Assembly (NCBI RefSeq): GCF_014649035.1
Contig: NZ_BMSG01000020.1
Location: 1-64,000 of the forward strand
From: Streptomyces sindenensis
GTDB taxonomy: Bacteria > Actinomycetota > Actinomycetes > Streptomycetales > Streptomycetaceae
Direction of reading: 5' to 3'
DNA length: 64,000 bases
This document shows, in pieces, positions 8,123-17,257 of this stretch. Every line of letters begins with the position of its first letter. Within the stretch, counting starts at the first letter, position 1. A program made the translations under genes and the position numbers. The notes beneath the pieces are model-generated. The model worked only from the letters and a program-made list of their open reading frames with translations. It was not told where the DNA came from and searched no databases.

Positions 8123-8234
8123 GCGTTTCATCCAACAGCAGTCGGACGGTTGACGTGGCAGCGGCCGGTATCCAAGATCTGACGCACGGGTAACTTGTCG
8201 CCCGGCCCCGCCCCTCCCCGACAGGATGGAACCC

Positions 8235-9890
8235 ATGGCGTACGACGCTGATGTGATCGTGATCGGGGCAGGACTCGCCGGGCTCGTGGCCACCGCCGAA
8301 CTGGTCGACGCCGGCCGTTCCGTGATCCTCCTCGACCAGGAGCCCGAGCAGTCCATCGGCGGCCAGGCGCACTGGTCCTTCGGCGGGCTCTTCCTCGTGG
8401 ACTCGCCCGAACAGCGCCGGATGCGGATCAAGGACAGCCGGGAGCTGGCCCTCCAGGACTGGTTCGGCACGGCCGGCTTCGACCGCGAGGAGGAGGACCG
8501 CTGGCCGCGCAAGTGGGCGGAGGCGTACGTCGACTTCGCCGCCGGTGAGAAGCGCTCCTGGCTGCACCAGCAGGGGCTGCGGATCTTCCCGGTCGTCGGC
8601 TGGGCGGAGCGCGGCGGCTACGACGCGACCGGCCACGGCAACTCCGTTCCCCGCTTCCACATCACCTGGGGCACCGGCCCCGGCGTCGTCGCCCCCTTCG
8701 AACGCCGGGTCCGCGAGGGCGTCGCCAAGGGGCTCGTCCAGCTGCGGTTCCGCCACCGGGTCACCGGCCTCGCCCGCACGGCCGGGGAGCTCGACACGGT
8801 GAGTGGCGAGATCCTGGAGCCCAGCGGGGCGGAGCGCGGCACGGCGAGCAGCCGTGAGGTCACGGCCCCCTTCGAGCTGAAGGCCCAGGCGGTGATCGTC
8901 ACCTCCGGCGGCATCGGCGGCAACCACGACCTGGTCCGCGCCCAGTGGCCCGAGCGGCTCGGCACCCCGCCGGAGAAGATGCTCTCCGGTGTCCCCGCGC
9001 ACGTCGACGGCCTGATGCTCGGCATCGCCGAGAAGGCGGGCGCGCACCACATCAACCGCGACCGGATGTGGCACTACACCGAGGGCATCGAGAACTGGAA
9101 CCCGATCTGGTCCAAGCACGGCATCCGGATCCTGCCCGGCCCCTCGTCCCTCTGGCTGGACGCACGCGGCAAGCGGCTGCCGGTCCCGCTCTTCCCCGGT
9201 TTCGACACGCTCGGCACCCTCGAACACATCATGGGCTCGGGCCACGGTTACACCTGGTTCGTGCTCAACCAGCGCATCATCGGCAAGGAGTTCGCCCTCT
9301 CCGGCTCCGAGCAGAATCCGGACCTGACCGGGAAGTCCGTCCGCGACGTGATCGGCCGGGCCCGGGCGGACGTGCCCGCACCGGTGAAGGCGTTCATGGA
9401 CCACGGCGCGGACTTCGTCGTCGAGAAGGACCTCGACGCCCTGGTCCGGGGCATGAACGCGGTGACGGGCGACGGCCTGATCGACGCGGCCGAGCTGCGC
9501 CGCGAGATCACCGCCCGGGACCGCGAGATCGCCAACCCGTTCACCAAGGACCTCCAGGTCACCGCGATCCACGGGGCCCGCGCCTACCTGGGCGACCGCC
9601 TCATCCGCACCGCGAAACCGCACCGGATCCTGGACCCGGCGGCGGGCCCGCTGATCGCCGTCCGCCTCAACATCCTCACCCGCAAGTCCCTGGGCGGCCT
9701 GGAGACGGACCTGTCCTCCCGCGTCCTCACCGCCGAGGGCACCCCGCTCCCGGGCCTGTACGCGGCGGGCGAGGCGGCGGGCTTCGGCGGCGGCGGAGTC
9801 CACGGCTACCGCTCCCTGGAGGGCACGTTCCTGGGCGGCTGCATCTTCTCGGGCCGGGCGGCGGGCCGGGCGGCGGCCGCAGCGCTGTGA
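8235..9890 (+). CDS. FAD-binding dehydrogenase, fumarate reductase/ketosteroid dehydrogenase superfamily
   Basis: A 551-residue flavoprotein. The dinucleotide fold VIVIGAGLAGLVATAELV is at the N-terminus and a C-terminal FAD segment (GLYAAGEAAGFGGGG) closes the fold. There is no signal peptide, so it acts in the cytoplasm. The start at MAYDADVIV is preferred because AGGATGGA sits just before it; an ATG 9 nt upstream overlaps that ribosome site. Homologues are annotated only as FAD-binding dehydrogenase; a ketosteroid or enoate substrate is possible but not shown. Confidence 0.88.
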   Translation: MAYDADVIVIGAGLAGLVATAELVDAGRSVILLDQEPEQSIGGQAHWSFGGLFLVDSPEQRRMRIKDSRELALQDWFGTAGFDREEEDRWPRKWAEAYVDFAAGEKRSWLHQQGLRIFPVVGWAERGGYDATGHGNSVPRFHITWGTGPGVVAPFERRVREGVAKGLVQLRFRHRVTGLARTAGELDTVSGEILEPSGAERGTASSREVTAPFELKAQAVIVTSGGIGGNHDLVRAQWPERLGTPPEKMLSGVPAHVDGLMLGIAEKAGAHHINRDRMWHYTEGIENWNPIWSKHGIRILPGPSSLWLDARGKRLPVPLFPGFDTLGTLEHIMGSGHGYTWFVLNQRIIGKEFALSGSEQNPDLTGKSVRDVIGRARADVPAPVKAFMDHGADFVVEKDLDALVRGMNAVTGDGLIDAAELRREITARDREIANPFTKDLQVTAIHGARAYLGDRLIRTAKPHRILDPAAGPLIAVRLNILTRKSLGGLETDLSSRVLTAEGTPLPGLYAAGEAAGFGGGGVHGYRSLEGTFLGGCIFSGRAAGRAAAAAL

Positions 9891-9938
9891 GCCCCTCCGG
9901 CGACCGAGGAGCGGGGCCCGGGGGCAGCTCCCCGGCGT

Positions 9939-10364
9939 TCACCCCAACCGCTCCACCACCCGAAACCGCTCCGCGACGATCATCGTCCCGTCGTCCACGG
10001 TGAACGACGGATCCCCCAACGCCTCCCGCATCTCCTCGCTGTGCCAGAACCGCTCGTGCCCCGCCCGCCACTGGGCCACCGACGTGTACCCCTCACCCTC
10101 GTCCAGCGCGTGCCGCAGATCCACGGCCCCCAGCGGCAGCACCCGTACCTCGGTCACCTCGACCACCGCCACCTCCCGCCCGTCCGAGTCGATCAGCGCG
10201 GAGCGCTCGCCCACGGGAGGCAACTCCTCCTGCTCCAGCTCGTACTCGCAGAGCAGCCCGGTGGTGGACACCTTCTCGCCGGAGAGGACCGCCGCCACCA
10301 ACCGGTCGCGCAACGGCCCGGGGAAGGCGAGAAGGAAGGGGGCGAGGGGTTCACGAGGCTCCAT
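9939..10364 (-). CDS. ASCH-domain protein
   Basis: A 141-residue single-domain protein. LVAAVLSGEKVSTTGLL near residues 23-39 and the strand VAVVEVTEVRVLPLGAV match the ASCH fold, a PUA-like beta barrel thought to bind RNA or nucleosides. Some members hydrolyse N4-acetylcytidine, but the small YqfB type does not look like this one. It is convergent with the flavin dehydrogenase gene. Specific role unknown. Confidence 0.8.
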   Translation of the reverse strand: MEPREPLAPFLLAFPGPLRDRLVAAVLSGEKVSTTGLLCEYELEQEELPPVGERSALIDSDGREVAVVEVTEVRVLPLGAVDLRHALDEGEGYTSVAQWRAGHERFWHSEEMREALGDPSFTVDDGTMIVAERFRVVERLG

Positions 10365-10568
10365 GCACGCAGTGTGTCAGGCGTCACCTCCGCCCCGCCC
10401 GCCCCACCCGCACGCTGCGCCGATACCACCGACGGCTCGACCGGATCCAGCCAACTGGCCGAGAAGCCCGAGCTGTGGTCGGGCGGTGCCCCTTGACGTG
10501 GAGCGTTGCCTGCCGCTTTGCTGTGCGCGATCATCCGCTCGCACACCGCATCGAAGGAAGCCCGCGGC

Positions 10569-11540
10569 ATGCCCCCGCCCCCGCCGCCCCTGGGTCGCTC
10601 CCGTCGCCGGGGCAGCCGCTCGGACCACGTCTTCGACCCGGCTCTCGACGACGGCGAACTCCGTGCCGTACGCAGCCGGTTCGTCCAGGGCAGATGGTCC
10701 GAGGCGCGCACGCTGCTGGTGGCCACCGGGCGGGACTGGGACCGCCGCGGCCATCGCGTACTCGCCCTCGCCGAGACCTCGTCCGCCGAGAACTGGGCCG
10801 GTGACTGGCTGCTCGTCGAACCCGAGAGCGCCGAGGCGGCCCTCCTCCTCGCCTGCGCCCGGGTCGTGCGCGCCCTGCGGCCCAAGGCCAGGGCGAACGA
10901 GGCCGCCCGCGCCCGGAAAGCCTGCCTGGCCGCCGCCCGCCTCACCCCCGACGACCCCACCCCTTGGCTCGCGCTGCTCCTGCTGAACCGGGGCCGCGAC
11001 GACGGTGCGGACGAGACGGGCAGGCTCTTCGAGGAGGTGCGCTCCCGCCACCCCGACCACCACCACGCCCACCACGTGATGACCGGGCTGCTGGCCGAGA
11101 GCAAACCCGAGAGCGGTCACGACCCGCTCCACGAGGTGTACGACTTCGCCGCCTGGGCCGCCGAGTTGGCCCCCGCCGACTCCCCGCTCGCCGTCCTGCC
11201 GGTCGTCGCCCACGCCGAGCGCTACCGCGTCCTGGTCGCCGCCGGCATCGAGCCCGACGACCCGGCGCGCTCCGAGCACTGGTCCGGCCGCCGGTCCCGC
11301 CAGGTGATGAAGGCCGCCTTCGACTGGTGGCTGGAGTGGGAGCGCGACGACCACCCGCGCCACCGCCTCGACCTGAACTTCCTGGCGCACGCCAAGGTCT
11401 GCGAGGGCCGGCCCGCCGAGGCCGCCGCCCTCTTCCACCGCATCGGCGCCTGTGCCACCCCCGCGCCCTGGTCGTACTCGGGCCGGGACCCCCACGAGGC
11501 GTTCACCGCCGCGCGCACGTACGCGCTCGGCACCCCGTGA
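10569..11540 (+). CDS. Conserved hypothetical protein with helical repeats
   Basis: A 323-residue soluble protein I cannot assign. After a Pro- and Arg-rich N-terminus (MPPPPPPLGRSRRRG) it is almost all helix, with Ala/Leu-rich pairs such as ARKACLAAARLTPDDPTPWLALLLLN that resemble tetratricopeptide units. The start was chosen because GAAGGAAG lies about 8 nt upstream; a longer frame begins 63 nt earlier without a ribosome site. It precedes an APC permease by 95 nt on the same strand, so a shared transcript is possible. No catalytic motif is visible. Confidence 0.8.
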   Translation: MPPPPPPLGRSRRRGSRSDHVFDPALDDGELRAVRSRFVQGRWSEARTLLVATGRDWDRRGHRVLALAETSSAENWAGDWLLVEPESAEAALLLACARVVRALRPKARANEAARARKACLAAARLTPDDPTPWLALLLLNRGRDDGADETGRLFEEVRSRHPDHHHAHHVMTGLLAESKPESGHDPLHEVYDFAAWAAELAPADSPLAVLPVVAHAERYRVLVAAGIEPDDPARSEHWSGRRSRQVMKAAFDWWLEWERDDHPRHRLDLNFLAHAKVCEGRPAEAAALFHRIGACATPAPWSYSGRDPHEAFTAARTYALGTP

Positions 11541-11635
11541 AGCACGGAAACTCAGCAGGCGCACGGCACGGAACACAGCACGAAGGGCACCACCACCCCA
11601 CCACCCGGAACCACGAGAAGGGGACCCATCCCGCC

Positions 11636-13207
11636 ATGTCGACCGGCAGTTCATTTTCCAGCGAGACCGGCACCACCAGGGGGCCGGCCGATACCGGCGG
11701 GATCAACACCTACAAGGGCGAGGAACGCGCCCTGCGCGCCGACCGGCTCGGCACCCCCGGCCTCCTGCTCTCGGTGGTCGCGGCCAGCGCCCCGCTGATG
11801 GTGGTCGCCGGGGTGATGCCCACGGTCTTCGGCGTCATGGGCATCGTCGGCCAGCCGCTGCTCTACATCATCCTGGGCGTCGTCCTGATGCTGTTCAGCG
11901 TCGGCTACGCGGAGATGAGCCGGCACGTCCACAACGCGGGGGCGTTCTACGCGTACATCGCCCGGGGGCTCGGCCCGACCGCCGGCGCCGGGGCGTCGCT
12001 CGTGGCGCTGGTGGCGTACAGCGCCATGCAGGTCGGCATCTACGGGATCCTCGGCTTCGAGGTCTCCGGCATCTTCGCCACGTACCTCGACATCGAGCTG
12101 GCGTGGTGGATACCCGCCCTGGTGTCGGCGGCCGTCGTCGGCGTCCTCGGCTGGCTGAAGATCGACCTCAACGCCAAGGTGCTCGGCGTCCTGCTGGTCA
12201 TCGAGTGCGCCCTCGTCGTGATCTTCGACATCGCCGCCGTGGGCAAGCCGGGCCCCGAGGGCCTGTCGCTGCACGCCTTCAACCCCGAGACCCTCACCGG
12301 CGCCGGGCTCGGCACCGCGCTCTGCTTCTGCATCGCCGCGTTCGTCGGCTTCGAGCAGGCCCCGGTGTACGCGGAGGAGACCAGCCGTCCGCAGATTGTG
12401 GTCTCCCGTGTGATGTTCCTCGCGGTCGGCTACGCCGCGCTGTTCCTGGCCATCAGCTCATGGGCCCTGACCGTGGCCGCCGGACCCGGCTCCATCGCCG
12501 GCACCTCCCTCAAGGAGGGCCCCGGCATGCTGTTCGGCCTCACCGAGGAACGGCTCGGCTCCACCTTCACCGACGTGCTGCACATCCTCTTCGTCACCGG
12601 GATGTTCGCGGCGCTCCTCAGCTTCCACAACGTCGTGGCCCGCTACGCGTTCGCGATGGGCCGCGAGGGCCTGCTGCCCGCGAGCTTCGGCCGCACCAAC
12701 CGGGCGAGCGGCGCCCCCGGCACCGGCTCGCTGCTCCAGTCGGCCGTCTCCGTCGTGATCATCGCGGCGTTCGCGTTCACCGACGACAACCCGGTCGGCG
12801 ACCCCACCGCCCCCGTCCTGCGGCTGTTCACCTGGATGGGCAACGTCGGCGCGCTCGGCGTCATCCTGCTGATGGCCGCCGCCTCCTTCGCCGTCATCGC
12901 CTTCTTCGTCAAGCGCGGCACGGGCCGTGCGCAGGCCCCGCGCCTGGTCGCCTCAGCCCTCGCCGGACTCGCGCTCCTGACGATCGCCGTCTTCACCGTC
13001 CGCGACTTCGACGTCCTGGTCGGCTCCGGACCCGGCTCGGTCCTCGACCTGCTGCTGCCCGGCGTGATCATCCTCGCCCTCGTCGGCGGCCTGGTGTACG
13101 GGGCGGTGCTGCGCAAGGCCAAGCCTGAGGTGCACGCCCGGATCGGCCTCGGCAACGAGGCGTTCCAGCTGGAGAAGGCGGCCGAGAGCGAGTCGGCCCG
13201 CCGCTGA
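11636..13207 (+). CDS. APC-family amino acid permease
   Basis: A 523-residue integral membrane transporter with about 12-14 hydrophobic spans. The APC signature (GTPGLLLSVVAASAPLMVVAG and FVGFEQAPVYAEETSRPQ) shows it to be an amino acid or polyamine permease. The start at MSTGSSFSS is supported by a GAGAAGGGG ribosome site. Substrate not deducible. It ends in a tandem repeat array followed by a perfect hairpin. Confidence 0.92.
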   Translation: MSTGSSFSSETGTTRGPADTGGINTYKGEERALRADRLGTPGLLLSVVAASAPLMVVAGVMPTVFGVMGIVGQPLLYIILGVVLMLFSVGYAEMSRHVHNAGAFYAYIARGLGPTAGAGASLVALVAYSAMQVGIYGILGFEVSGIFATYLDIELAWWIPALVSAAVVGVLGWLKIDLNAKVLGVLLVIECALVVIFDIAAVGKPGPEGLSLHAFNPETLTGAGLGTALCFCIAAFVGFEQAPVYAEETSRPQIVVSRVMFLAVGYAALFLAISSWALTVAAGPGSIAGTSLKEGPGMLFGLTEERLGSTFTDVLHILFVTGMFAALLSFHNVVARYAFAMGREGLLPASFGRTNRASGAPGTGSLLQSAVSVVIIAAFAFTDDNPVGDPTAPVLRLFTWMGNVGALGVILLMAAASFAVIAFFVKRGTGRAQAPRLVASALAGLALLTIAVFTVRDFDVLVGSGPGSVLDLLLPGVIILALVGGLVYGAVLRKAKPEVHARIGLGNEAFQLEKAAESESARR

Positions 13208-13214
13208 CATCCCC

Positions 13215-13274
13215 GTACGCGAGACGCACGTACGCGAACCGCCCGTACGCGAGACGCCCGTACGCGAACCGCCC
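13215..13274. repeat. Four tandem 15-bp units after the permease gene
   Basis: Units alternate GTACGCGAGACGCMC and GTACGCGAACCGCCC, giving four copies in register. The last unit runs into the terminator stem. The copies lie in untranslated DNA between convergent genes. Confidence 0.85.
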
Positions 13275-13298
13275 GCCCCGGTGACGTACCGGGGCGGG
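13272..13298. terminator. Bidirectional hairpin between permease and gntP
   Basis: A perfect 10-bp GC stem (CCCGCCCCGG) with a 7-base loop between two convergent genes. Confidence 0.75.
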
Positions 13299-13330
13299 CG
13301 TTCGTCGTTCTCCGTGCCGTGCAGAACCGG

Positions 13331-14728
13331 CTACAGCAGCAGCGACAGCAGCAGGATGAACGCCATGGCCACCACGGAGATGATCGTCTCCATCACGGAC
13401 CAGGTCTTCACCGTCTGCCCGACGTCCATGCCGAAGTACTCCTTCACCAGCCAGAACCCGGCGTCGTTCACATGGCTGAAGAAGAGCGAACCGGCGCCGA
13501 CGGCCAGCACCAGCAGCGCCGCGTGCGAGGTCGACATATCGGCGGCCAGCGGGGCGACCAGACCGGCGGCCGAGATGGTGGCGACGGTGGCCGAGCCGGT
13601 GGCGAGGCGGATCGCGACGGCTATCAGCCAGCCCAGCAGCAGGGCGGGGATCGACCAGTTCTCGGAGAAGTTCAGGATCATCCGGCCCACCCCGGCGTCG
13701 ATCAGCGTCTGCTTGAAGCCGCCGCCCGCGCCGACGATGAGCAGGATCCCGGCGATCGGGGCGAGGGACTTCTCCACGGTGCCGGCCAGCCGGTCCTTGG
13801 TGAACCCGGCGGCCCGGCCGAGGGTGAACATCCCGACCAGGACGGCCGCGAGCAGGGCGATCAGCGGCGAACCGATGACCATGGTGACCTTCTGGAGGCC
13901 GTTCTCCGGGTTGTCGACCACGATCTCGACGAGCGCGTTCAGCAGCATCAGGACGACCGGCAGCAGGATCGTCGCCAGGGTCGCGCCGAAGCTCGGACGG
14001 CGGTCCAGGTCCTCGGAGGGACGCTGCGGGATCATCTTCTCCGGCGGCTTGATGTCCACCCAGCGCGCGGCGTAGCGGGAGAAGACCGGACCGGCGATGA
14101 TCACCGTCGGGATGGCGACCAGCACACCGAGCGCCAGCGTCACGCCGAGGTTGGCGTCCAGGGCGTCGATCGCGACCAGCGGACCGGGGTGCGGCGGGAT
14201 CAGCCCGTGCATCACCGAGAGCCCGGCGAGCGCGGGGATCCCGATCCGCATCAGGGAGTAGTTGCCGCGCTTGGCGACGAGCAGCACGACCGGGATCATC
14301 AGCACGATCCCGACCTCGAAGAACAGCGGCAGCCCGATGATCGAGGCGATCAGGACCATCGCCCAGGGCATCGCCCGGCCGCTCGCCTTGGCGAGGATGG
14401 TGTCGACGACCTGATCGGCCCCGCCCGAGTCGGCGAGCAGCTTGCCGAGGATCGCGCCGAGCGCGATCAGGACGCCCACGCCCGCGACGGTCGAGCCGAG
14501 GCCCGCGGTGAAACTGGCGATCGTGTCGGCCGGGGCGGCTCCGGCGAAGGAGCCGAGCGCCAGCGAACCCATGGTCAGCGCCAGGAACGCGTGCATCTTG
14601 AGCTTGGTGATGAGGAGAACGATGACGGCGATGCCCGCCAGGACGGCGATGCCCAACTGAGCGTTGCCTGCCGAGGTGATCGGTTCGGCGGCGTCCGCTG
14701 CCAGCATCTCGACGCTGAGACTGGTCAC
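13331..14728 (-). CDS. gntP: Gluconate permease, GntP family
   Basis: A 465-residue transporter of the gluconate:H+ symporter family with about 12-14 hydrophobic segments, for example LGIAVLAGIAVIVLLITKL and the conserved MHGLIPPHPGPLVAI around residues 170-185. It starts at GTG with an AAGGA site 8 nt upstream. It follows the gluconokinase gene by 11 nt on the same strand. Together they import gluconate and feed 6-phosphogluconate into the pentose phosphate pathway. The regulator lies divergently upstream of the kinase. Confidence 0.95.
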   Translation of the reverse strand: MTSLSVEMLAADAAEPITSAGNAQLGIAVLAGIAVIVLLITKLKMHAFLALTMGSLALGSFAGAAPADTIASFTAGLGSTVAGVGVLIALGAILGKLLADSGGADQVVDTILAKASGRAMPWAMVLIASIIGLPLFFEVGIVLMIPVVLLVAKRGNYSLMRIGIPALAGLSVMHGLIPPHPGPLVAIDALDANLGVTLALGVLVAIPTVIIAGPVFSRYAARWVDIKPPEKMIPQRPSEDLDRRPSFGATLATILLPVVLMLLNALVEIVVDNPENGLQKVTMVIGSPLIALLAAVLVGMFTLGRAAGFTKDRLAGTVEKSLAPIAGILLIVGAGGGFKQTLIDAGVGRMILNFSENWSIPALLLGWLIAVAIRLATGSATVATISAAGLVAPLAADMSTSHAALLVLAVGAGSLFFSHVNDAGFWLVKEYFGMDVGQTVKTWSVMETIISVVAMAFILLLSLLL

Positions 14729-14739
14729 GGTAATGGTCC

Positions 14740-15249
14740 TTAACTGTCGAGCCGGCGCAGCGCGGCGACGGCTCGCTGGGTGATTTCCTCGGGGGTGCCG
14801 GACACGTCGACACTCACCCCGGCCTCGTCGGCCTGGAGCGGCTGCAACGTCGCGAACTGCGAGTCGAGGAGCGCGGTGGGCATGAAATGGCCCTTGCGGT
14901 CCGCCATCCGCTCCTCGATCAGCGCGCGGTCACCGGTCAGGTGCAGGAAGACGGCGTCCGGCGCCCCGTCCCGCAGCCGGTCCCGGTAGACCCGCTTGAG
15001 CGCCGAGCTGGAGACGACCCCGCCGCGCCCGGCACGCCCGTGCGCCCACGCGCCGATGGCATCGAGCCAGGGCCACCGGTCGTCGTCGTCCAGGGGGGTG
15101 CCGGCCGACATCTTGGCGATGTTCGCCGGGGGATGGAAATCGTCGCCCTCGGCATACGGAACGCCGAGTTCGGCGGCGAGCAGGGGACCGATCGTGGTCT
15201 TGCCGGTTCCTGCCACGCCCATCACCACGACGACGTGGGGGGTGCTCAT
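14740..15249 (-). CDS. gntK: Gluconokinase
   Basis: About 169 residues, the normal size for a GntK-type kinase. The P-loop GVAGTGKTT is at the N-terminus, followed by EGDDFHPPANIAKMSAGTPL, the substrate-binding signature, and SSSALKRVYRDRLR. It phosphorylates gluconate to 6-phosphogluconate in the cytoplasm. The start at MSTPHVVVV fits homologues; an ATG six codons upstream (MNTAPR) is also possible because neither has a strong ribosome site. First gene of the gntK-gntP operon. Confidence 0.95.
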   Translation of the reverse strand: MSTPHVVVVMGVAGTGKTTIGPLLAAELGVPYAEGDDFHPPANIAKMSAGTPLDDDDRWPWLDAIGAWAHGRAGRGGVVSSSALKRVYRDRLRDGAPDAVFLHLTGDRALIEERMADRKGHFMPTALLDSQFATLQPLQADEAGVSVDVSGTPEEITQRAVAALRRLDS

Positions 15250-15324
15250 GCGGGGTGCGGTGTTCATGGGGGTGTCTCGCTGTCTTCTTCGACATCGGTC
15301 CGTCGCGCTACTGAAACCCATTAG

Positions 15325-15363
15325 GTACGACTTATTCAAGAGGCTGTGACGTAAACGTCGTAC
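15325..15363. promoter_or_regulatory. Inverted repeats in the gnt divergent promoter, probable GntR-type operator
   Basis: GTACGAC at 15325-15331 and its complement GTCGTAC at 15357-15363 flank a perfect palindrome GACGT-AA-ACGTC at 15348-15359. Each outer arm is followed by CTTATT. The cluster sits between gntK and the divergent FadR-subfamily regulator gene, the expected place for auto- and operon control. Confidence 0.6.
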
Positions 15364-15387
15364 TTATTGCTCCCGGGGGTCTCCCCG

Positions 15388-15393
15388 TAGGCT
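15388..15393 (+). promoter_or_regulatory. -10 box for leaderless gntR-type regulator mRNA
   Basis: TAGGCT ends 6 nt before the ATG of the regulator, which has no Shine-Dalgarno sequence. Confidence 0.5.
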
Positions 15394-15399
15394 TGACCC

Positions 15400-16101
15400 A
15401 TGACCACACAGAGCCAGGGGCTGCATACACATGTGCTGGACACCCTGGGTCTGGAGATCTCCTCCGGCCAGTGCCCGCCCGGCAGCGTCCTGCGCACCGA
15501 CGAGCTGGCCCAGCGCTTCGACGTCTCCCGCACGGTGATCCGCGAAGTGATCCGGGTCCTGGAATCGATGCACCTGGTCGAGTCCCGCCGCCGCGTCGGC
15601 GTGACGGTCCGCCCCACCGAGACGTGGAACGTGTACGACCCCCAGGTCATCCGCTGGCGCCTGGCCGGCGCCGACCGCCCCCGCCAGCTGCGCTCCCTCA
15701 CCGTGCTGCGCTCCGCGATCGAACCGGTCGCGGCGTCCCTCGCCGCCCGCCACGCCACCGCCGAGCAGTGCGCCGAGCTCACCGAACGCGCCCTCGGCAT
15801 GGTCGCCACCTCGCGCGGCCACCAGCTGGAGGGCTACCTCGAACACGACATCGCCTTCCACCGGATCGTCCTCAACGCCTCCGGCAACGAGATGTTCGCC
15901 CGCCTCGGGGACGTCGTCGCCGAGGTCCTCGCCGGCCGCACCCACCACCAGGTGATGTTCGAGGACCCCGACCCGGCCGCCGTCACCCTGCACGTCCGGC
16001 TCGCCGAGGCGGTCCGCGAGGGGGACCCGGAGGCCGCCGAGCGGATCACCAAGGAAATCGCGGTGGGCGCCCTGCACGAACTGGACGTCCTCGCTCCGTA
16101 G
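15400..16101 (+). CDS. gntR: FadR-subfamily GntR regulator of gluconate genes
   Basis: A 233-residue repressor. The N-terminal winged helix carries GSVLRTDELAQRFDVSRTVIREVIRVLESMHLV around residues 27-60, the GntR hallmark. The C-terminal all-helical FCD domain has the conserved HDIAFHRIVLNASGN segment near residues 147-161, with metal/ligand His residues. Divergent from gntK-gntP, it should bind the inverted repeats between them and be released by gluconate or 6-phosphogluconate; the ligand is inferred from neighbours. Confidence 0.9.
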   Translation: MTTQSQGLHTHVLDTLGLEISSGQCPPGSVLRTDELAQRFDVSRTVIREVIRVLESMHLVESRRRVGVTVRPTETWNVYDPQVIRWRLAGADRPRQLRSLTVLRSAIEPVAASLAARHATAEQCAELTERALGMVATSRGHQLEGYLEHDIAFHRIVLNASGNEMFARLGDVVAEVLAGRTHHQVMFEDPDPAAVTLHVRLAEAVREGDPEAAERITKEIAVGALHELDVLAP

Positions 16102-16171
16102 CCGGCCCGCCAAGGCGTACGGTGGTCCGCGATCGATCTTCGCGAAGCGCGGGAGCAGGGAGAGCAGGGTT

Positions 16172-17257
16172 ATGGCACAGCAGGTGCAAGCGGTCATCGC
16201 ACCGGGCAAGGACGAGCCGGTCAGGGTCGAGACGATCGTGATCCCGGACCCCGGCCCCGGCGAGGCCGTCGTGAAGATCCAGGCGTGCGGCGTCTGCCAC
16301 ACCGACCTGCACTACAAGCAGGGCGGCATCAACGACGAGTTCCCCTTCCTGCTCGGCCACGAGGCCGCCGGTGTCGTGGAGTCGGTCGGCGAGGGCGTCA
16401 CGGACGTCGCCCCCGGCGACTTCGTCATCCTCAACTGGCGTGCCGTGTGCGGCCAGTGCCGGGCCTGTCTGCGCGGCCGCCCCTGGTACTGCTTCAACAC
16501 CCACAACGCCGAGCAGAAGATGACGCTGCTCGACGGCACCGAGCTGTCGCCCGCCCTCGGCATCGGCGCGTTCGCCGAGAAGACCCTCGTCGCCTCCGGC
16601 CAGTGCACCAAGGTCGACCCCGAGGTCGCCCCGGAGGTCGCCGGGCTCCTCGGCTGCGGCGTCATGGCGGGCATCGGCGCCGCCATCAACACCGGCCAGG
16701 TCGGCCGCGGCGACTCGGTCGCCGTCATCGGCTGCGGCGGCGTCGGCGACGCGGCCGTCGCCGGAGCCCGCCTCGCCGGCGCGGCGAAGATCATCGCGGT
16801 CGACATCGACGACCGCAAGCTGGAGACGGCGAAGAAGATGGGCGCCACCCACACCGTCAACTCCCGCACCAACGACCCCGTCGAGGCGATCCGCGCCCTC
16901 ACCGACGGCAACGGCGCCGACGTCGTCATCGAGGCCGTCGGCCGCCCGGAGACCTACGAACAGGCCTTCTACGCCCGCGACCTCGCCGGAACGGTCGTCC
17001 TCGTCGGCGTCCCCACCCCCGACATGAAGCTCGAACTGCCGCTCCTGGACGTCTTCGGCCGCGGCGGCTCCCTCAAGTCCTCCTGGTACGGCGACTGCCT
17101 GCCCTCCCGCGACTTCCCGATGCTCGTCGACCTCCACCAGCAGGGCCGCATCGACCTCGCCGCCTTCGTCACCGAGACCATCGGACTCGGCGACATCGAG
17201 CAGGCCTTCGCCCGCATGCACGACGGCGACGTCCTCCGCTCGGTGGTGGTCTTCTGA
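16172..17257 (+). CDS. S-(hydroxymethyl)mycothiol dehydrogenase (mycothiol-dependent formaldehyde dehydrogenase)
   Basis: A 361-residue zinc alcohol dehydrogenase that oxidises the mycothiol adduct of formaldehyde with NAD. Catalytic zinc ligands lie in CGVCHTDLHYK and GHEAAG, the structural zinc site in VCGQCRACLRGRPWYC, and the NAD fold at VAVIGCGGVGDAAVAGA. The long match to actinobacterial MscR/AdhE2 proteins, rather than glutathione enzymes, fits an organism that makes mycothiol (mshC is 15 kb away). Its stop codon overlaps the start of a metallo-beta-lactamase-fold gene, which probably handles the next step. Confidence 0.93.
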   Translation: MAQQVQAVIAPGKDEPVRVETIVIPDPGPGEAVVKIQACGVCHTDLHYKQGGINDEFPFLLGHEAAGVVESVGEGVTDVAPGDFVILNWRAVCGQCRACLRGRPWYCFNTHNAEQKMTLLDGTELSPALGIGAFAEKTLVASGQCTKVDPEVAPEVAGLLGCGVMAGIGAAINTGQVGRGDSVAVIGCGGVGDAAVAGARLAGAAKIIAVDIDDRKLETAKKMGATHTVNSRTNDPVEAIRALTDGNGADVVIEAVGRPETYEQAFYARDLAGTVVLVGVPTPDMKLELPLLDVFGRGGSLKSSWYGDCLPSRDFPMLVDLHQQGRIDLAAFVTETIGLGDIEQAFARMHDGDVLRSVVVF

